From positions 60,413-124,412 of the forward strand of contig JAMCTX010000011.1 in NCBI GenBank assembly GCA_023381255.1: DNA of 64,000 nt. Reading direction: 5' to 3'. The translations under genes were made by a program, and so were the position numbers. The notes below the pieces were generated by a model, which saw nothing but the letters and a program-made list of their open reading frames with translations, did no database searches and was not told where the DNA came from. This stretch comes from Nitrososphaerota archaeon (GTDB taxonomy: Archaea > Thermoproteota > Nitrososphaeria > Conexivisphaerales > UBA164). This document shows positions 49,543 through 59,980 of this stretch, in pieces; position 1 is the first letter of the stretch; the number at the start of each line of letters is the position of its first letter.

Positions 49543-50412
49543 TTGGGAGAACTGAACAACTCATTAGCAAAGTTAAACAGGATACTGTCTAGCGAACATT
49601 CTATTGCTATTCTAGAACTGCTGTCAAACGGGTTAAAGGTTGATGACGAAACCCTGAAAAAACTCGGCATGGAGAGAAGGACCTTTTATTATATACTGAA
49701 GGAATTCAGGGAAAATGGACTTGTAATTAAAAAGGGTAACAAATATATGCTTTCTCTTCTTGGATTTTACGTGTATAGCGTTGAAAATGAATTAAGTGGA
49801 TGGCTAAAAAACAAAAATGAAATCAACCTGCTTAACGAATACATGAATAGCTCTGAAACGTTTAAAGTAACCAACGCCCTGCTAAAGAGCCTTGAAAATA
49901 TAATCGGCATATCAAAATTTGAACCGGTTAGGGTATATGCAGACTGGTATTCTCTTGTCGAATCGCTTGTCATAATGATCAGAACCGCTAAAGAAAGCAT
50001 TAACATGGCAAGCAGGTATGTTGATTCGAATGTGCTGAGGGTAATGTTGGAAGCTGCTCAGAAGGGTGTTACGATAAAATTAGTAACAGACAACACATAC
50101 TCGGCAATAAGGGCAAAATATTATCTTGCCTTATTATCAAATGAAGAAAACAAGGCTATCGCAAGACAGCTTTTTACTTTTAATAATGTATTTGTAAAGA
50201 CAACACACGTACCTTATAGCTTCATTATAACAGACCAAGAGGAGGTGGGAATGGAAATACCCGATGTTTTTGGCGAAAAAGCTTTTTTGCTTGGTATACA
50301 GTTCAGAAGCCCAACAATTGCAGAGAAAATGTCGACAATTATGGAAAAAATGTACCAAACCTCCGAACAGGATACCATAATACATGCACTGCTTCAGGAG
50401 GTTAAGGATTAA
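49543..50412 (+). CDS. Winged-helix (TrmB-like) regulator with PLD-like C-terminal domain
   Basis: N-terminal wHTH (RRTFYYILKEFRENGLVIKKG); C-terminal sensor-like region (AKESINMASRYVDSNVLRVMLEAAQKGVTIKLVTDN). Start codon (TTG/GTG) not resolved. Confidence 0.6.
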   Translation: MGELNNSLAKLNRILSSEHSIAILELLSNGLKVDDETLKKLGMERRTFYYILKEFRENGLVIKKGNKYMLSLLGFYVYSVENELSGWLKNKNEINLLNEYMNSSETFKVTNALLKSLENIIGISKFEPVRVYADWYSLVESLVIMIRTAKESINMASRYVDSNVLRVMLEAAQKGVTIKLVTDNTYSAIRAKYYLALLSNEENKAIARQLFTFNNVFVKTTHVPYSFIITDQEEVGMEIPDVFGEKAFLLGIQFRSPTIAEKMSTIMEKMYQTSEQDTIIHALLQEVKD

Positions 50413-51290
50413 TGATAAGCCCAAAAAATATGCTCATCCTCATAAAAAGCAGGTATGTAGCGGTATTACTTTACACATCTGGTATTATAGGTAATTTGAT
50501 AGCACTTACTGATTTCAGAATATCCCCCTTAATTTTTCTAATGGCGGTTGGGTCTCTCTCCTTAGCTACCGTAAGTGCATACATCCTAAGTGACCTAATG
50601 GATTTAAATGAAGACAGGTTGAACAGCCCGAACAGACCCCTGCCATCTGGAAAAGTGTCGGTTAATGACGCAAGAACGCTCATAATTACAAGCCTAGCTC
50701 TTGGCGTTGTTATTGCATTAACGATAAATTATCTTACTGCTACATTGATATTTGTTACATTTATTCTCAGCTCTCTGTATTCCCTCCCGTTTATAAGGGC
50801 AAAAGACCGGTACTATTCAAAAAGTTTGATAAGCTGGATGGGGGGCTTTGTTGGAACATTTATAGCTTCTGCAGTTATTTTAAAATTTTCGCTCCTGAGC
50901 ATATTGATCTCTTCACTTGACGGTTTCCTTATAATGCTTTTAGTGATGATAGGAGATGTAATAGATTATGAAGGAGATAAAAAAGCTGGAGTCAAATCAT
51001 TGGCAGTAACGTTTGGCATTGAAAAGGCGACTTTGGCGATAGAAATTGTCCTGGCCCTGGTTATTGCGATAACAGCATCAATTTTGTATATTTCCTATAA
51101 TGAAATAAGCCCGATGTTTTTCCTTATAAGCTCCGCTGCAACCTTCCTGGTTTACAAGTACATATATTCGTTGAAGAATTCGGGATTTAAAAGGGAAAGG
51201 GCAAAACTTGTAAAGCAGGCACTGAGGGCGCTTTACTTTTCAGTACAGATATCAATCATACTGGGATTCTTTATCTACTTTATTATATGA
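50412..51290 (+). CDS. UbiA-family prenyltransferase (DGGGP-synthase-like)
   Basis: SDLMDLNEDRLNSPNRPLPSG and GDVIDYEGDKKAGVKSLAVTFG Asp-rich motifs. Confidence 0.85.
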   Translation: MISPKNMLILIKSRYVAVLLYTSGIIGNLIALTDFRISPLIFLMAVGSLSLATVSAYILSDLMDLNEDRLNSPNRPLPSGKVSVNDARTLIITSLALGVVIALTINYLTATLIFVTFILSSLYSLPFIRAKDRYYSKSLISWMGGFVGTFIASAVILKFSLLSILISSLDGFLIMLLVMIGDVIDYEGDKKAGVKSLAVTFGIEKATLAIEIVLALVIAITASILYISYNEISPMFFLISSAATFLVYKYIYSLKNSGFKRERAKLVKQALRALYFSVQISIILGFFIYFII

Positions 51291-51354
51291 CCTGCTGTTT
51301 CTAATTTGTAGGGCACATTTAATCATGCGCCATATCGCAGCAAATTGATTCCTA

Positions 51355-52311
51355 ATGCAATTTTTATCAAGGCTGTATCATAAAATTTATCTGCAATGCA
51401 GCTTATTTGGACATGTGAAGATTATATCGCTGGACCCGGTTCCAGAAGGTTGCAGGAAATATGTAAAATATGAAGGCCTTAATGAAAATGACCTGAAAAG
51501 CGCTGAAGTGCTGCTTGCATGGCCATGGCAGATAAAGGACATTTCTTTAAAAAGCATGACCGGCCTCAGGGCCATCCAGACCTTTTCAGCCGGCGTTGAT
51601 GGCGTTGATTTTTCATCAATCCCAGATAACGTGAAGGTATTTTCTAATGCGGGGGCCTTTTCGCTGCCGGTAGCCGAACAGGCATGGGGGCTTGCAATTG
51701 CGCTGGCAAAGGGAATTAATCTGAGGAAAAAGGTGGAAACATATCAAATTACAGACCGTAATGTGCTTATACTGGGAGCCGGCGGGATAGGATCTGAAAT
51801 AGCCAGAATTGCAAAGCATGGATTTAATGACACTGTAACAGGCTTATCTAGAAGCTTCAAGGAGCAAAAAAATTTTGACCGCGCACTGCCCATGTCATAT
51901 CTGGATAATGAAATTGGCGAGTCAGATTATATATTTGATGCTTTGCCGCTGAACAGGTCTACAGAGGGAATTTTAAATTACAGCGTTTTAAAACGCCTTA
52001 AGAAAAATGCAGTAATTGTCAACGTTGGTAGGGGAGAAACAGTAATTGAAGATGATATCTACAGAACATTGGTAGAAAGGCATGATGTAAGGTTCGGAAC
52101 AGATGTATTCTGGAGGAAAGATGGGGTTGAAGTTTTTGATACAAAACTCTGGCAGCTTGAAAATTTTACTGGCACGCTGCATACAGGAGGTGCCTATGGC
52201 AATGAATATGCCCTGAACAGGGCTAAGGAAATTGCCTGCAAAAATGCTCTCAGGTTTGTTGAAGGATTGCTGGCTGAAAATGAAGTAAAAAGGGAAGACT
52301 ATCAGATATAA
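51355..52311 (+). CDS. D-isomer-specific 2-hydroxyacid dehydrogenase family
   Basis: VLILGAGGIGSEIARIAK, LPLNRSTEGILN, VNVGRGETVIEDD, H in TGTLHTGG. Confidence 0.88.
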   Translation: MQFLSRLYHKIYLQCSLFGHVKIISLDPVPEGCRKYVKYEGLNENDLKSAEVLLAWPWQIKDISLKSMTGLRAIQTFSAGVDGVDFSSIPDNVKVFSNAGAFSLPVAEQAWGLAIALAKGINLRKKVETYQITDRNVLILGAGGIGSEIARIAKHGFNDTVTGLSRSFKEQKNFDRALPMSYLDNEIGESDYIFDALPLNRSTEGILNYSVLKRLKKNAVIVNVGRGETVIEDDIYRTLVERHDVRFGTDVFWRKDGVEVFDTKLWQLENFTGTLHTGGAYGNEYALNRAKEIACKNALRFVEGLLAENEVKREDYQI

Positions 52312-52316
52312 CCGCA

Positions 52317-54077
52317 TCACTTGTTTAATTTCTTCAGATTATTTATCAGTATGTCCTCGTTGTTGGGTGCCTGAATGAACGCCGGCACATTTTTCTGCTT
52401 TGTCGCCTTGTACGACACAAACAGCCACTGGCCTGTTTCAAGTTCAGTCGTTTTCTCGATAATGTCTGTGCTCAACGAGAAAGCGTCGGCAATTACCATC
52501 CTGTCATAATATCTAGGAAGTGTGCTTACAAAGTAACTGTGAAGCTGCTGCAGCGCATTGGTATTCAGGTGAGCAACCCTCTGAGTGCTTATCCAGCAGT
52601 GGGCCCTGTATTTTCTGCCCTGCCTTAATAGCGACTCAACGGAACTGTTTGACTGGTCTGAATAATCATCAGACCTGGTCCTGTCAGGTATAAATTCCTG
52701 GGCTTCATCAAGCACCACGAGCACCTTCTTCCTTATACCCGATGTCTTTTTCAGGTACAGCAGCTCATTTATGAATGCTGATACGGCCTTTCTTGCCCTA
52801 TCTGGATCTGGCACATAGTTTACAGTGACCTTCGGCGAATCTGGCTTCTTGAACCTCTCTGCAAGCGAGGATGGGCTTGTCAATGCTTCTTCCCCGCTGC
52901 TGGTTCCTTCATCCATATAGTTCACAATGCTGGAAAGCTGCTTGTATATGTTCGACTTGTCGCTTACGTTTTCCATTATTCCTGAAAGTATTGCCGTCAG
53001 CATGCGCTTTGCTTCCCCATCCAGGTCCTGTATTCCTGTGCTTTCATCATAGTTCCTGTTACCATAAAAGTACCCCGTAAATTCTCTTAACTGCCTCATT
53101 CCAGAAAGTCTGGTCTCTGGTTTGGAAGAAAGTGACCCCTCGAGCGTCTCAAACAACTGCCCCAGCGTAATTGCCTTCTGCACAGACAGGCTCAGCTTTT
53201 TTACCCTGCCTTCCTTGAACAGCAAGTCAACATACCCTTCTATAAATCCTGTCCCCTGCCTTTCTTCCAGCGTTTCCGGAATGGCCTGGGAATCCATAAA
53301 GCTTGCTGTCCCATTCCTGAAGTTTTCTGTCGAATATATTTCCCCGTTTTCCAGCAACATGTCCAGCAGGTTTATTGAATATTCCCCCGCAACATCAAAT
53401 ATAACGACGCTCAGGTCAGGATCAGATTTAACTGCTTCCCTTATCAGGTATGACATGAGGTTGGATTTTCCTGACCCGGTAAATCCAAATATGCCCGTGT
53501 GATACCTTACAAGAGAGTCAGGCTTCACGGTAAGTGGCATGTTAAAGCCGAGAAGGCTCCCTACTGAAACCCCCTTTTCCTCGCACAAAAACTTCTCCAC
53601 GGTCTGCTTGGACAGGAGGTAGGCCCTGGAACCGGCTAGAGGCACAACGCTTTCCCTGCTGAACACCGGGATCCCGTCCTTAACTGTCATATTGTACTTT
53701 GTAGGAACAGCCCACAGATCAATCCATGTTTCATCACTTACCCCCCAGCTTTCCCCTACGGCCTGCAGGTATTCCTTCCTTATTTCAGTTGGAAGCCTTT
53801 CGTCAAGCCCCAACATCTCAAAATGCACAGGCTTTATGGTGGCTATTTCGTAAATCAAATACGAAACGCCTGACGGCGACTTCCTCTCTATGCCAATAAA
53901 TGAAGGCTCGTGAAGCCTGGAAAGCACTTCAAAATCAAATTTCACCTCAAGCGTGGCAACCGGGGAGGAAACCACCATTTCGCCCTCCTTTGATTTGACG
54001 GGGGTGACCCTTGTGGACTGGTCCCTCAGCCTTGCCACAAACTTCCCGCCCATTTTATCAAATATGCCTTCAATCAT
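52317..54077 (-). CDS. herA: HerA-like ATPase (DUF87)
   Basis: GIFGFTGSGKSNLMSYLIREA, VVIFDVAGEYS, VLVVLDEAQEFIP. Confidence 0.9.
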   Translation of the reverse strand: MIEGIFDKMGGKFVARLRDQSTRVTPVKSKEGEMVVSSPVATLEVKFDFEVLSRLHEPSFIGIERKSPSGVSYLIYEIATIKPVHFEMLGLDERLPTEIRKEYLQAVGESWGVSDETWIDLWAVPTKYNMTVKDGIPVFSRESVVPLAGSRAYLLSKQTVEKFLCEEKGVSVGSLLGFNMPLTVKPDSLVRYHTGIFGFTGSGKSNLMSYLIREAVKSDPDLSVVIFDVAGEYSINLLDMLLENGEIYSTENFRNGTASFMDSQAIPETLEERQGTGFIEGYVDLLFKEGRVKKLSLSVQKAITLGQLFETLEGSLSSKPETRLSGMRQLREFTGYFYGNRNYDESTGIQDLDGEAKRMLTAILSGIMENVSDKSNIYKQLSSIVNYMDEGTSSGEEALTSPSSLAERFKKPDSPKVTVNYVPDPDRARKAVSAFINELLYLKKTSGIRKKVLVVLDEAQEFIPDRTRSDDYSDQSNSSVESLLRQGRKYRAHCWISTQRVAHLNTNALQQLHSYFVSTLPRYYDRMVIADAFSLSTDIIEKTTELETGQWLFVSYKATKQKNVPAFIQAPNNEDILINNLKKLNK

Positions 54078-55903
54078 CTTGCTTCCCTCCCTGCTCCCTC
54101 TTCCCTTAGCCTTTCGCTTTCAGCCCGAAGGTCTCTGAATCTGCGTGATATGGAAAATATCCTTTCCTTTCTTGCAAGTGCTCCAAGTTGCAGGTCAGCA
54201 ATTCCCTTTAGGGCATTCTTGGCCATTTTTATCTCATATTTTACCTGCTTATCTGCCATATAAAGCAGTTGGTTATGCCCGCATGCTTCCAGCACTTCAG
54301 GGTTATCCGAAGACAGCAGAAGGTACAGCAGAAGGTTATCAATCTTATTCATGCCGCCGCCCTCAAAGAAGATTTCCACATTAACAATCCCAGATCTGCT
54401 TCTGGCTGTGGTGCCTTTAACAAAATATAAATCGTAATCTTCCATAAATGGCCTGTCATATGCAAATACAGGCGATCTCATCTGAGGGTCTGTAGCAAAG
54501 GTCCTTAACTGGAAATACGATTTGACAAAAAATTTCTCCCTTGATATGTATTTTCTGGCTGCGCCAAGCACGGGCGTTGAATCCTGATTGCCGTTCATTG
54601 ATGCAAATGAAGAGTCGTAGCTGATCGTCCTCCACGGGGTTTTTAGCTTCTCATAATTAACTGCTGCCAACACCGTTAAAAAGCCTCTATCGTTTCTGAA
54701 ACTTAATTGATATGGACCCTTTATAATTCCCGTTGATTGGGAAAATGGGAGCAGTGACCTTGTAAAATCAGAAGCAGCTGTGTCCTTTGTTATTCCAACC
54801 AGCAATATTCTGTTTTTAAGGGACTCCCATACCAGCTCAAACAGCAAAAAAACGTTTATCGCATTTAGTTCATATATTGTAAGCCAGGCGTTGCCCCTGA
54901 CCTTAAGCGGGTGTTCATCAGTTTCAAACGCCTTCCTTGCAACATATTCTGACGCGGAAATCACCCTTTTCCAGTAATTCTTTACACCGTCCTTGACCTT
55001 AAGCGACGATGTGCCTGAATCGTCAAGCAGTTCGCCCCCGCTTTCAGCGTCCTTTTTGCTGATCCATTTATAGAGCCTTGCGGCATCTTCATGGCTGACT
55101 GCTAGCTCTTCCGAAATTGATGATTCACTTAAGCTTCCCCTGCTGATAAGTGTGCTTAAAAGACCATAAATTTGATATGGAACCCTTTTTGGAATGCTAA
55201 ACCCGGGGCCAATTATTGAGGCAAGGCTCATATCGAGCATGCTCGGCGAACCGTACTGGGTCTTTATCTTTGTTAAAGCTGAAATGCCAGACCTGAGCAT
55301 TACCCTGAGGTCTTTCAGCGCAGATGTATAAGTGCCATAAAGTGGCCGGTCCATAAATATGAGTTTGACGCCTGGCGTTCTGGCCGAATTCAGTGCAGTC
55401 CATATCTCAGCCATGGTCATGAGGGCAAACGGTATTTTTTCTATTGACGTATGAAAATCGTACTCGGTTTCTGCCGCCTCCTGATTCATGAATATATCGG
55501 AAAGATCTTCCAACCACAATGGGACAGCGGCATATGAAGAAAGGCCTACTGACCTTCTGATCTCCTTTATGCTGACCTTAATCCCATCTCCTGAAACCAA
55601 GAAAGGAGCACTATATGCTGAAGCATTTACATAAAACAGCAGCGTTTCCAGCCTTTCGTCATAATCCATTGATCCATCGATGCCCACTGATGTGTATTCG
55701 CCTTTCCCAAAATATTCAAGGGCAGTCCTGAAAGCTAGGGCCTGATCTAGGCCTTTTACTGCGGTAAGGACCTGAGAGTTTTCCCTGATTCCTGATAATC
55801 TTTGAACAAATCTGTCTGAAAGCTCGGAACTTTCTGTTACGAGCTTCCTGGACATCCTGTTATACATGCTTTCATATTTTCGTTTATCGCTCGAAAAACT
55901 CAT
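54074..55903 (-). CDS. nurA: NurA-domain nuclease, long form
   Basis: YTSVGIDGSMDYDERLETLLFYVNASAYSAPF NurA-like Asp motif; overlaps herA by 4 bp. Confidence 0.78.
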   Translation of the reverse strand: MSFSSDKRKYESMYNRMSRKLVTESSELSDRFVQRLSGIRENSQVLTAVKGLDQALAFRTALEYFGKGEYTSVGIDGSMDYDERLETLLFYVNASAYSAPFLVSGDGIKVSIKEIRRSVGLSSYAAVPLWLEDLSDIFMNQEAAETEYDFHTSIEKIPFALMTMAEIWTALNSARTPGVKLIFMDRPLYGTYTSALKDLRVMLRSGISALTKIKTQYGSPSMLDMSLASIIGPGFSIPKRVPYQIYGLLSTLISRGSLSESSISEELAVSHEDAARLYKWISKKDAESGGELLDDSGTSSLKVKDGVKNYWKRVISASEYVARKAFETDEHPLKVRGNAWLTIYELNAINVFLLFELVWESLKNRILLVGITKDTAASDFTRSLLPFSQSTGIIKGPYQLSFRNDRGFLTVLAAVNYEKLKTPWRTISYDSSFASMNGNQDSTPVLGAARKYISREKFFVKSYFQLRTFATDPQMRSPVFAYDRPFMEDYDLYFVKGTTARSRSGIVNVEIFFEGGGMNKIDNLLLYLLLSSDNPEVLEACGHNQLLYMADKQVKYEIKMAKNALKGIADLQLGALARKERIFSISRRFRDLRAESERLREEGAGREAR

Positions 55904-56001
55904 TTAACGACCTTATCAGCGCCATTCTTTAATATAAACCTTGAGTTACATTGCCAGATTTGCCTAACTCGTATATTTTAAATAAAAAACAGGTTAAAAA
56001 A

Positions 56002-56364
56002 TCAATAAATTTTGCTTACTTCGTAAGCCGATATCTGCCAGTCAGGTTTTAATGATGAAGCCACGCTCATAAGGTGCTGCAGAGAATCAACTTCCCACCT
56101 GCATACAGCAATATTTGCATTTTTCGCCAGATGTATCTCTACCAGGTTCAGCCCGGAGGGCAGATTCTTGTTTTTTGCCATGCCAGTTATGGTGTTTGCA
56201 AACTTCATTACCCTGTCCTTTTGCTCATCCTTCCACTGATGAACCACAACTACGCTAGTCATAACTTGATTAACGATGATTAAATTAATAAACTTATCTG
56301 GATATATTTTGGTTGTTTCTAAGCGCCGTTTAAAGCTGACAGACAAGACGCGATTAATCATCAA
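56002..56364 (-). CDS. Small conserved-looking protein of unknown function (start probably at MTSVVVVHQW)
   Basis: Compact alpha/beta ORF; second Met gives an 86-aa protein. Confidence 0.4.
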   Translation of the reverse strand: MMINRVLSVSFKRRLETTKIYPDKFINLIIVNQVMTSVVVVHQWKDEQKDRVMKFANTITGMAKNKNLPSGLNLVEIHLAKNANIAVCRWEVDSLQHLMSVASSLKPDWQISAYEVSKIY

Positions 56365-56418
56365 GGTAAAGGTTGGGACAGCTTAACAGATAGCTAAGGC
56401 GCAGGGGAAAGTTTTTTA

Positions 56419-57255
56419 TTGTGCATGCAGCACAAAGTAATGATGAATATTGCTTCTATATTTAGCGAAAGGTTTCCAATAATAGGGATGGTGCACCTCA
56501 AACCCCTTCCGGGCTCTCCTGCATATGCTGGTGACCTGGAAAAAGTGATCAAGAGCGCCATTGATGATGCAATAAAACTTGAAAGAGGAGGAGTAAACGG
56601 AATTCTTGTAGAAAATCTTGGCGATGCTCCGTATTTTAAGGATCCTTCTTCTCCCGAAATGGTTGCTTCATTTACCAAAGCCCTTGTAGAGATAAAACGC
56701 GCCATTGGCCTGCCACTTGGGGTAAATGTGCTTAGAAACGGCGCCAGGGCGGCGCTGGCTATGGCGTATGTAACTGGCAGCAAATTCATAAGGGTAAATG
56801 TTCTAATTGATGCCTATCTTACCGACCAGGGAATAATTGAAGGCAATTCTGCGGAGCTGTTAAGGTATAAAAGGTCTTTGGGTTCCAATGGCATTGCAAT
56901 ATTTGCTGACATAAGGGTCAAGCACGCTGTCCCACTGGCTGCAAGAAGCGTTTCTGATTCAGCATCGGATGCGCTGGAAAGAGGTGGGGCAGATGTTTTG
57001 ATAGTTACTGGAAAAAGAACCGGCCTGCCCCCATCAGCAGAAGAAATAAGAGAATTGAAGGCTTCTGGGCCAACATTAATAGGAAGCGGCCTTGACGAGA
57101 AAAACCTTGATGCGCTCCTGCCACTGGCTGATGGCGCCATAGTTGGCACTCACTTCAAGGAAGGAGGGCGTATAGGTGCTGCTGTAAGCCAGGAAAAAGT
57201 GAAAAGATTTATGCAAATGGTGGAGAAACTAAGGATTAAATATGGGACCCCATGA
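56419..57255 (+). CDS. BtpA/SgcQ-family TIM-barrel protein (copy 1)
   Basis: IGMVHLKPLPGSPAYAGD, GVNGILVENLGDAPYF, GVNVLRNGARAALA, LIGSGLDEKN. Confidence 0.92.
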   Translation: MCMQHKVMMNIASIFSERFPIIGMVHLKPLPGSPAYAGDLEKVIKSAIDDAIKLERGGVNGILVENLGDAPYFKDPSSPEMVASFTKALVEIKRAIGLPLGVNVLRNGARAALAMAYVTGSKFIRVNVLIDAYLTDQGIIEGNSAELLRYKRSLGSNGIAIFADIRVKHAVPLAARSVSDSASDALERGGADVLIVTGKRTGLPPSAEEIRELKASGPTLIGSGLDEKNLDALLPLADGAIVGTHFKEGGRIGAAVSQEKVKRFMQMVEKLRIKYGTP

Positions 57256-58174
57256 GCAAACGGGAATGATTTTTAAAATGCGTCAAAGGGCTGCTCCAGG
57301 CAAAAAAGGCTTAGGCGGCATTGCCGTAATAGGCGACCTGGCGGTTGACATAAAGGGAAACACAAACTGTACAGTGAAGAATGGGATCAATGCCCTTTTA
57401 GAAAATACAAAAATTTCTGCGGGCGGGGTTGCGGGTAACATGGCTTGGTATCTGGCCCAGCTGGGGCAAAAAGCGCTGGTAATAGGCTCCGTTGGCAGCG
57501 ATTGCTGGGGAAACCTGATAAAGAACGACCTGCTTTCTTTTGGCACTGACTGCAGCATGGTAAGCACCATAGCCGGAATAGCTACAGGGTTCTTTATAAT
57601 AGCTGTCGACCAGAGCGGAGAAAGAACCATGATCGGGGATCGAGGCGCCAGTAAAAATATTACAATAAAAACCTCCAAACTGATTTCGGCCTCGCCCTCG
57701 TGGATACACCTTTCTGGCTATACGCTTCTTAACAGTAATGGAGCAAAAGTGCTGAGGTCTGTAAGAAAGGTGGCGCAGGAACTGGGAATCAATTATTCCA
57801 TTGACCTTGAGGGTATAGGGGAAACCGGCGCTGAACTTGACCTTGAAGGTGCTACAGTGCTGTGCAACCAGGATAACTGCGCAGAAAGGGTCAGACATAA
57901 TGCCAAGGTAACTGTTATAAAATCCGGAAAAGATGGCTGCTTTTTGGACTACCATGGAAGGCTGGTACAGCACAGGCCGCCCCCAACTAATTCAGTAGAC
58001 GCAACGGGAGCAGGGGACAGCTTTAACGCGGCTTTTATAACTGCGTGCATGACAAATGTAAACTATGATCTTGCATGTGACATGGCAAACGCCGTTGCCA
58101 CTTATAAGGTAGGGCTAAGGGGAGCCAGGGTTAAATTGCCTGCAGAATTTCGCCGGTATTTTTTAACACTCTAG
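57242..58174 (+). CDS. PfkB-family sugar/nucleoside kinase
   Basis: AGGVAGNMAWYLAQLGQKALVIGSVGSD; DATGAGDSFNAAF. Confidence 0.92.
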   Translation: MGPHEQTGMIFKMRQRAAPGKKGLGGIAVIGDLAVDIKGNTNCTVKNGINALLENTKISAGGVAGNMAWYLAQLGQKALVIGSVGSDCWGNLIKNDLLSFGTDCSMVSTIAGIATGFFIIAVDQSGERTMIGDRGASKNITIKTSKLISASPSWIHLSGYTLLNSNGAKVLRSVRKVAQELGINYSIDLEGIGETGAELDLEGATVLCNQDNCAERVRHNAKVTVIKSGKDGCFLDYHGRLVQHRPPPTNSVDATGAGDSFNAAFITACMTNVNYDLACDMANAVATYKVGLRGARVKLPAEFRRYFLTL

Positions 58175-58178
58175 GTTA

Positions 58179-59036
58179 TTATCTGAGCCTTTTTACGATT
58201 GACATCAATTCATAAACCCTTTTGGGATCCACTGGATTCTGGGTTATTCCACCATATTTTATCGACGTCCCGACAATTGCGCCGTCGGCCACAGACATTA
58301 ACTTTTCAGCGTTATGTGATGAAAGGCCGCTGCCTATCAGGACTGGGCGGTCCGGAGCGGCGCTTTTAATTCTTTTTATGAGCTCTACTGGTGTTTCTTG
58401 CCCCGTCATTCTACCAGTAGCAATAAGTGCGTCTGCCATGTAAAAATTGCTCCATATCGCATGCGTTTCTGGGTCTATGCCCGGGAACGTTACCGCGTGC
58501 TTTTTATATACATCTGCAAATATCTTGATTCCCTCGGCATATAGCCACTTCCTCCTTCTCAGCACTTCTGTGGCGTTCCCATGGTCCAGCGTTCCTGTGT
58601 CCCAAAGATATGATCCTGTGAGCAAGCAATCCCTTATGAATGACGCCCCCGCTGCCTTTGCTATTGCCAAAGCAACCCTCCCGCCGTTGTGGATTACTGT
58701 TATGCCAACAGGCACGTTAAATTCCTTTACAACCATTCTAGCCATCACGGCGTGAGCAGTCATTTCCTCAGGCGGCACCGCATTTCCCACAAAATATGGG
58801 AGGTCCCACATGTTTTCAACTATGAGGCCGTCTATGCCGTTCTCTACCAGGGCTTTTGCGTCGCTCATGGCTTTCTGTTCTATCAAATCCATGTCCCATC
58901 CTTCATAAGCTGGTGAACCCGGAAGAGGCAGCAGGTGCACCATCCCGATAATTGGCTTTTCCACCTTAAAAAGTTCTTTCATGCTGCCCAGCCTCTTGGA
59001 GTAGAAATTTTTTGCCCAATCCTCCATATAATCCAT
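58179..59036 (-). CDS. BtpA/SgcQ-family TIM-barrel protein (copy 2)
   Basis: IGMVHLLPLPGSPAYEGWD, NGIDGLIVENMWDLPYF, GITVIHNGGRVALA, LIGSGLSSHNAE. Confidence 0.92.
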   Translation of the reverse strand: MDYMEDWAKNFYSKRLGSMKELFKVEKPIIGMVHLLPLPGSPAYEGWDMDLIEQKAMSDAKALVENGIDGLIVENMWDLPYFVGNAVPPEEMTAHAVMARMVVKEFNVPVGITVIHNGGRVALAIAKAAGASFIRDCLLTGSYLWDTGTLDHGNATEVLRRRKWLYAEGIKIFADVYKKHAVTFPGIDPETHAIWSNFYMADALIATGRMTGQETPVELIKRIKSAAPDRPVLIGSGLSSHNAEKLMSVADGAIVGTSIKYGGITQNPVDPKRVYELMSIVKRLR

Positions 59037-59162
59037 GTATAATATTTAGCGCATAACGTATTTAAATTCTTTCTAACCAAAAAATGGCTTTTATAGCCAG
59101 CATTGGAAATTCCGTGATTAATTGAATGATACTAACATAAATAAACAGGAAATTCAGGCTTA

Positions 59163-59876
59163 CTATGAGGGCGTGATTGAATCCTCGATCCTCCAGTCCT
59201 CCCTGAAATGCTCATTTGGGTCTTTGGCAACCGTATATATCCAGTAAAGCATGAATATTCCCAGCGTAATTATTGTTAACACTATATAAAGCGCCGTGCT
59301 CCTGTCAATCATTTTAAAATACCTGTCGCCCTTCCATCCTATCTGCATAAATCCATTGTTTTCAGCCCTCTCGATTTTCACATAATCCTTGTTAAGTGAA
59401 TGGAATATATAAAGAGTCAGAATGCCTGCAACTATTGACAAAAACGGAATTATGGAGAAAATGGCAATTATTATCGCCCACTCTGCTGGGTCCCTCCGAG
59501 GCAGGGAGTCTATTTCGCTTATGACCTGATTTTCCCTTCCGTCCCCATTCACCGACCCAAAAAGCGCCTTCATCCTCAGCGCGTGATCGTTGAAGCGCTT
59601 TATCAACCTGTACATTACATAGCCCATCAATGCCGCTGAAACAGCGCCTATTGCGAAAACCATTATCAATATTGGCGCCAATAATAATATCCCATTGGAG
59701 TTTGATGAAAGGCTGGCTGCGGTCTGCGCAGACGTTATCAGGCCTATTCCCACCGCCAGTGCTGCAGCCAATATGCCCCCTACGATGCTGATTATTATTG
59801 GCAGGAATGGCAGCCACATCGGCATTATATAATCAGTTTCCGCCCTCTTTTTTCTCATGCTCTGATAGTCACTCAT
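59163..59876 (-). CDS. Membrane protein with four predicted TM segments, unknown function
   Basis: Hydrophobic segments in a 237-aa ORF. Confidence 0.6.
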   Translation of the reverse strand: MSDYQSMRKKRAETDYIMPMWLPFLPIIISIVGGILAAALAVGIGLITSAQTAASLSSNSNGILLLAPILIMVFAIGAVSAALMGYVMYRLIKRFNDHALRMKALFGSVNGDGRENQVISEIDSLPRRDPAEWAIIIAIFSIIPFLSIVAGILTLYIFHSLNKDYVKIERAENNGFMQIGWKGDRYFKMIDRSTALYIVLTIITLGIFMLYWIYTVAKDPNEHFREDWRIEDSITPS

Positions 59877-59980
59877 GAAGGCAATATTTTTTTGAATTTA
59901 TAAGCATTTATTATTCAAGTTAATTTTGCAGCACTCAAATGCAGATTTGCAAAAAGGTTAAAAAGTAACTTGAGTGGACT

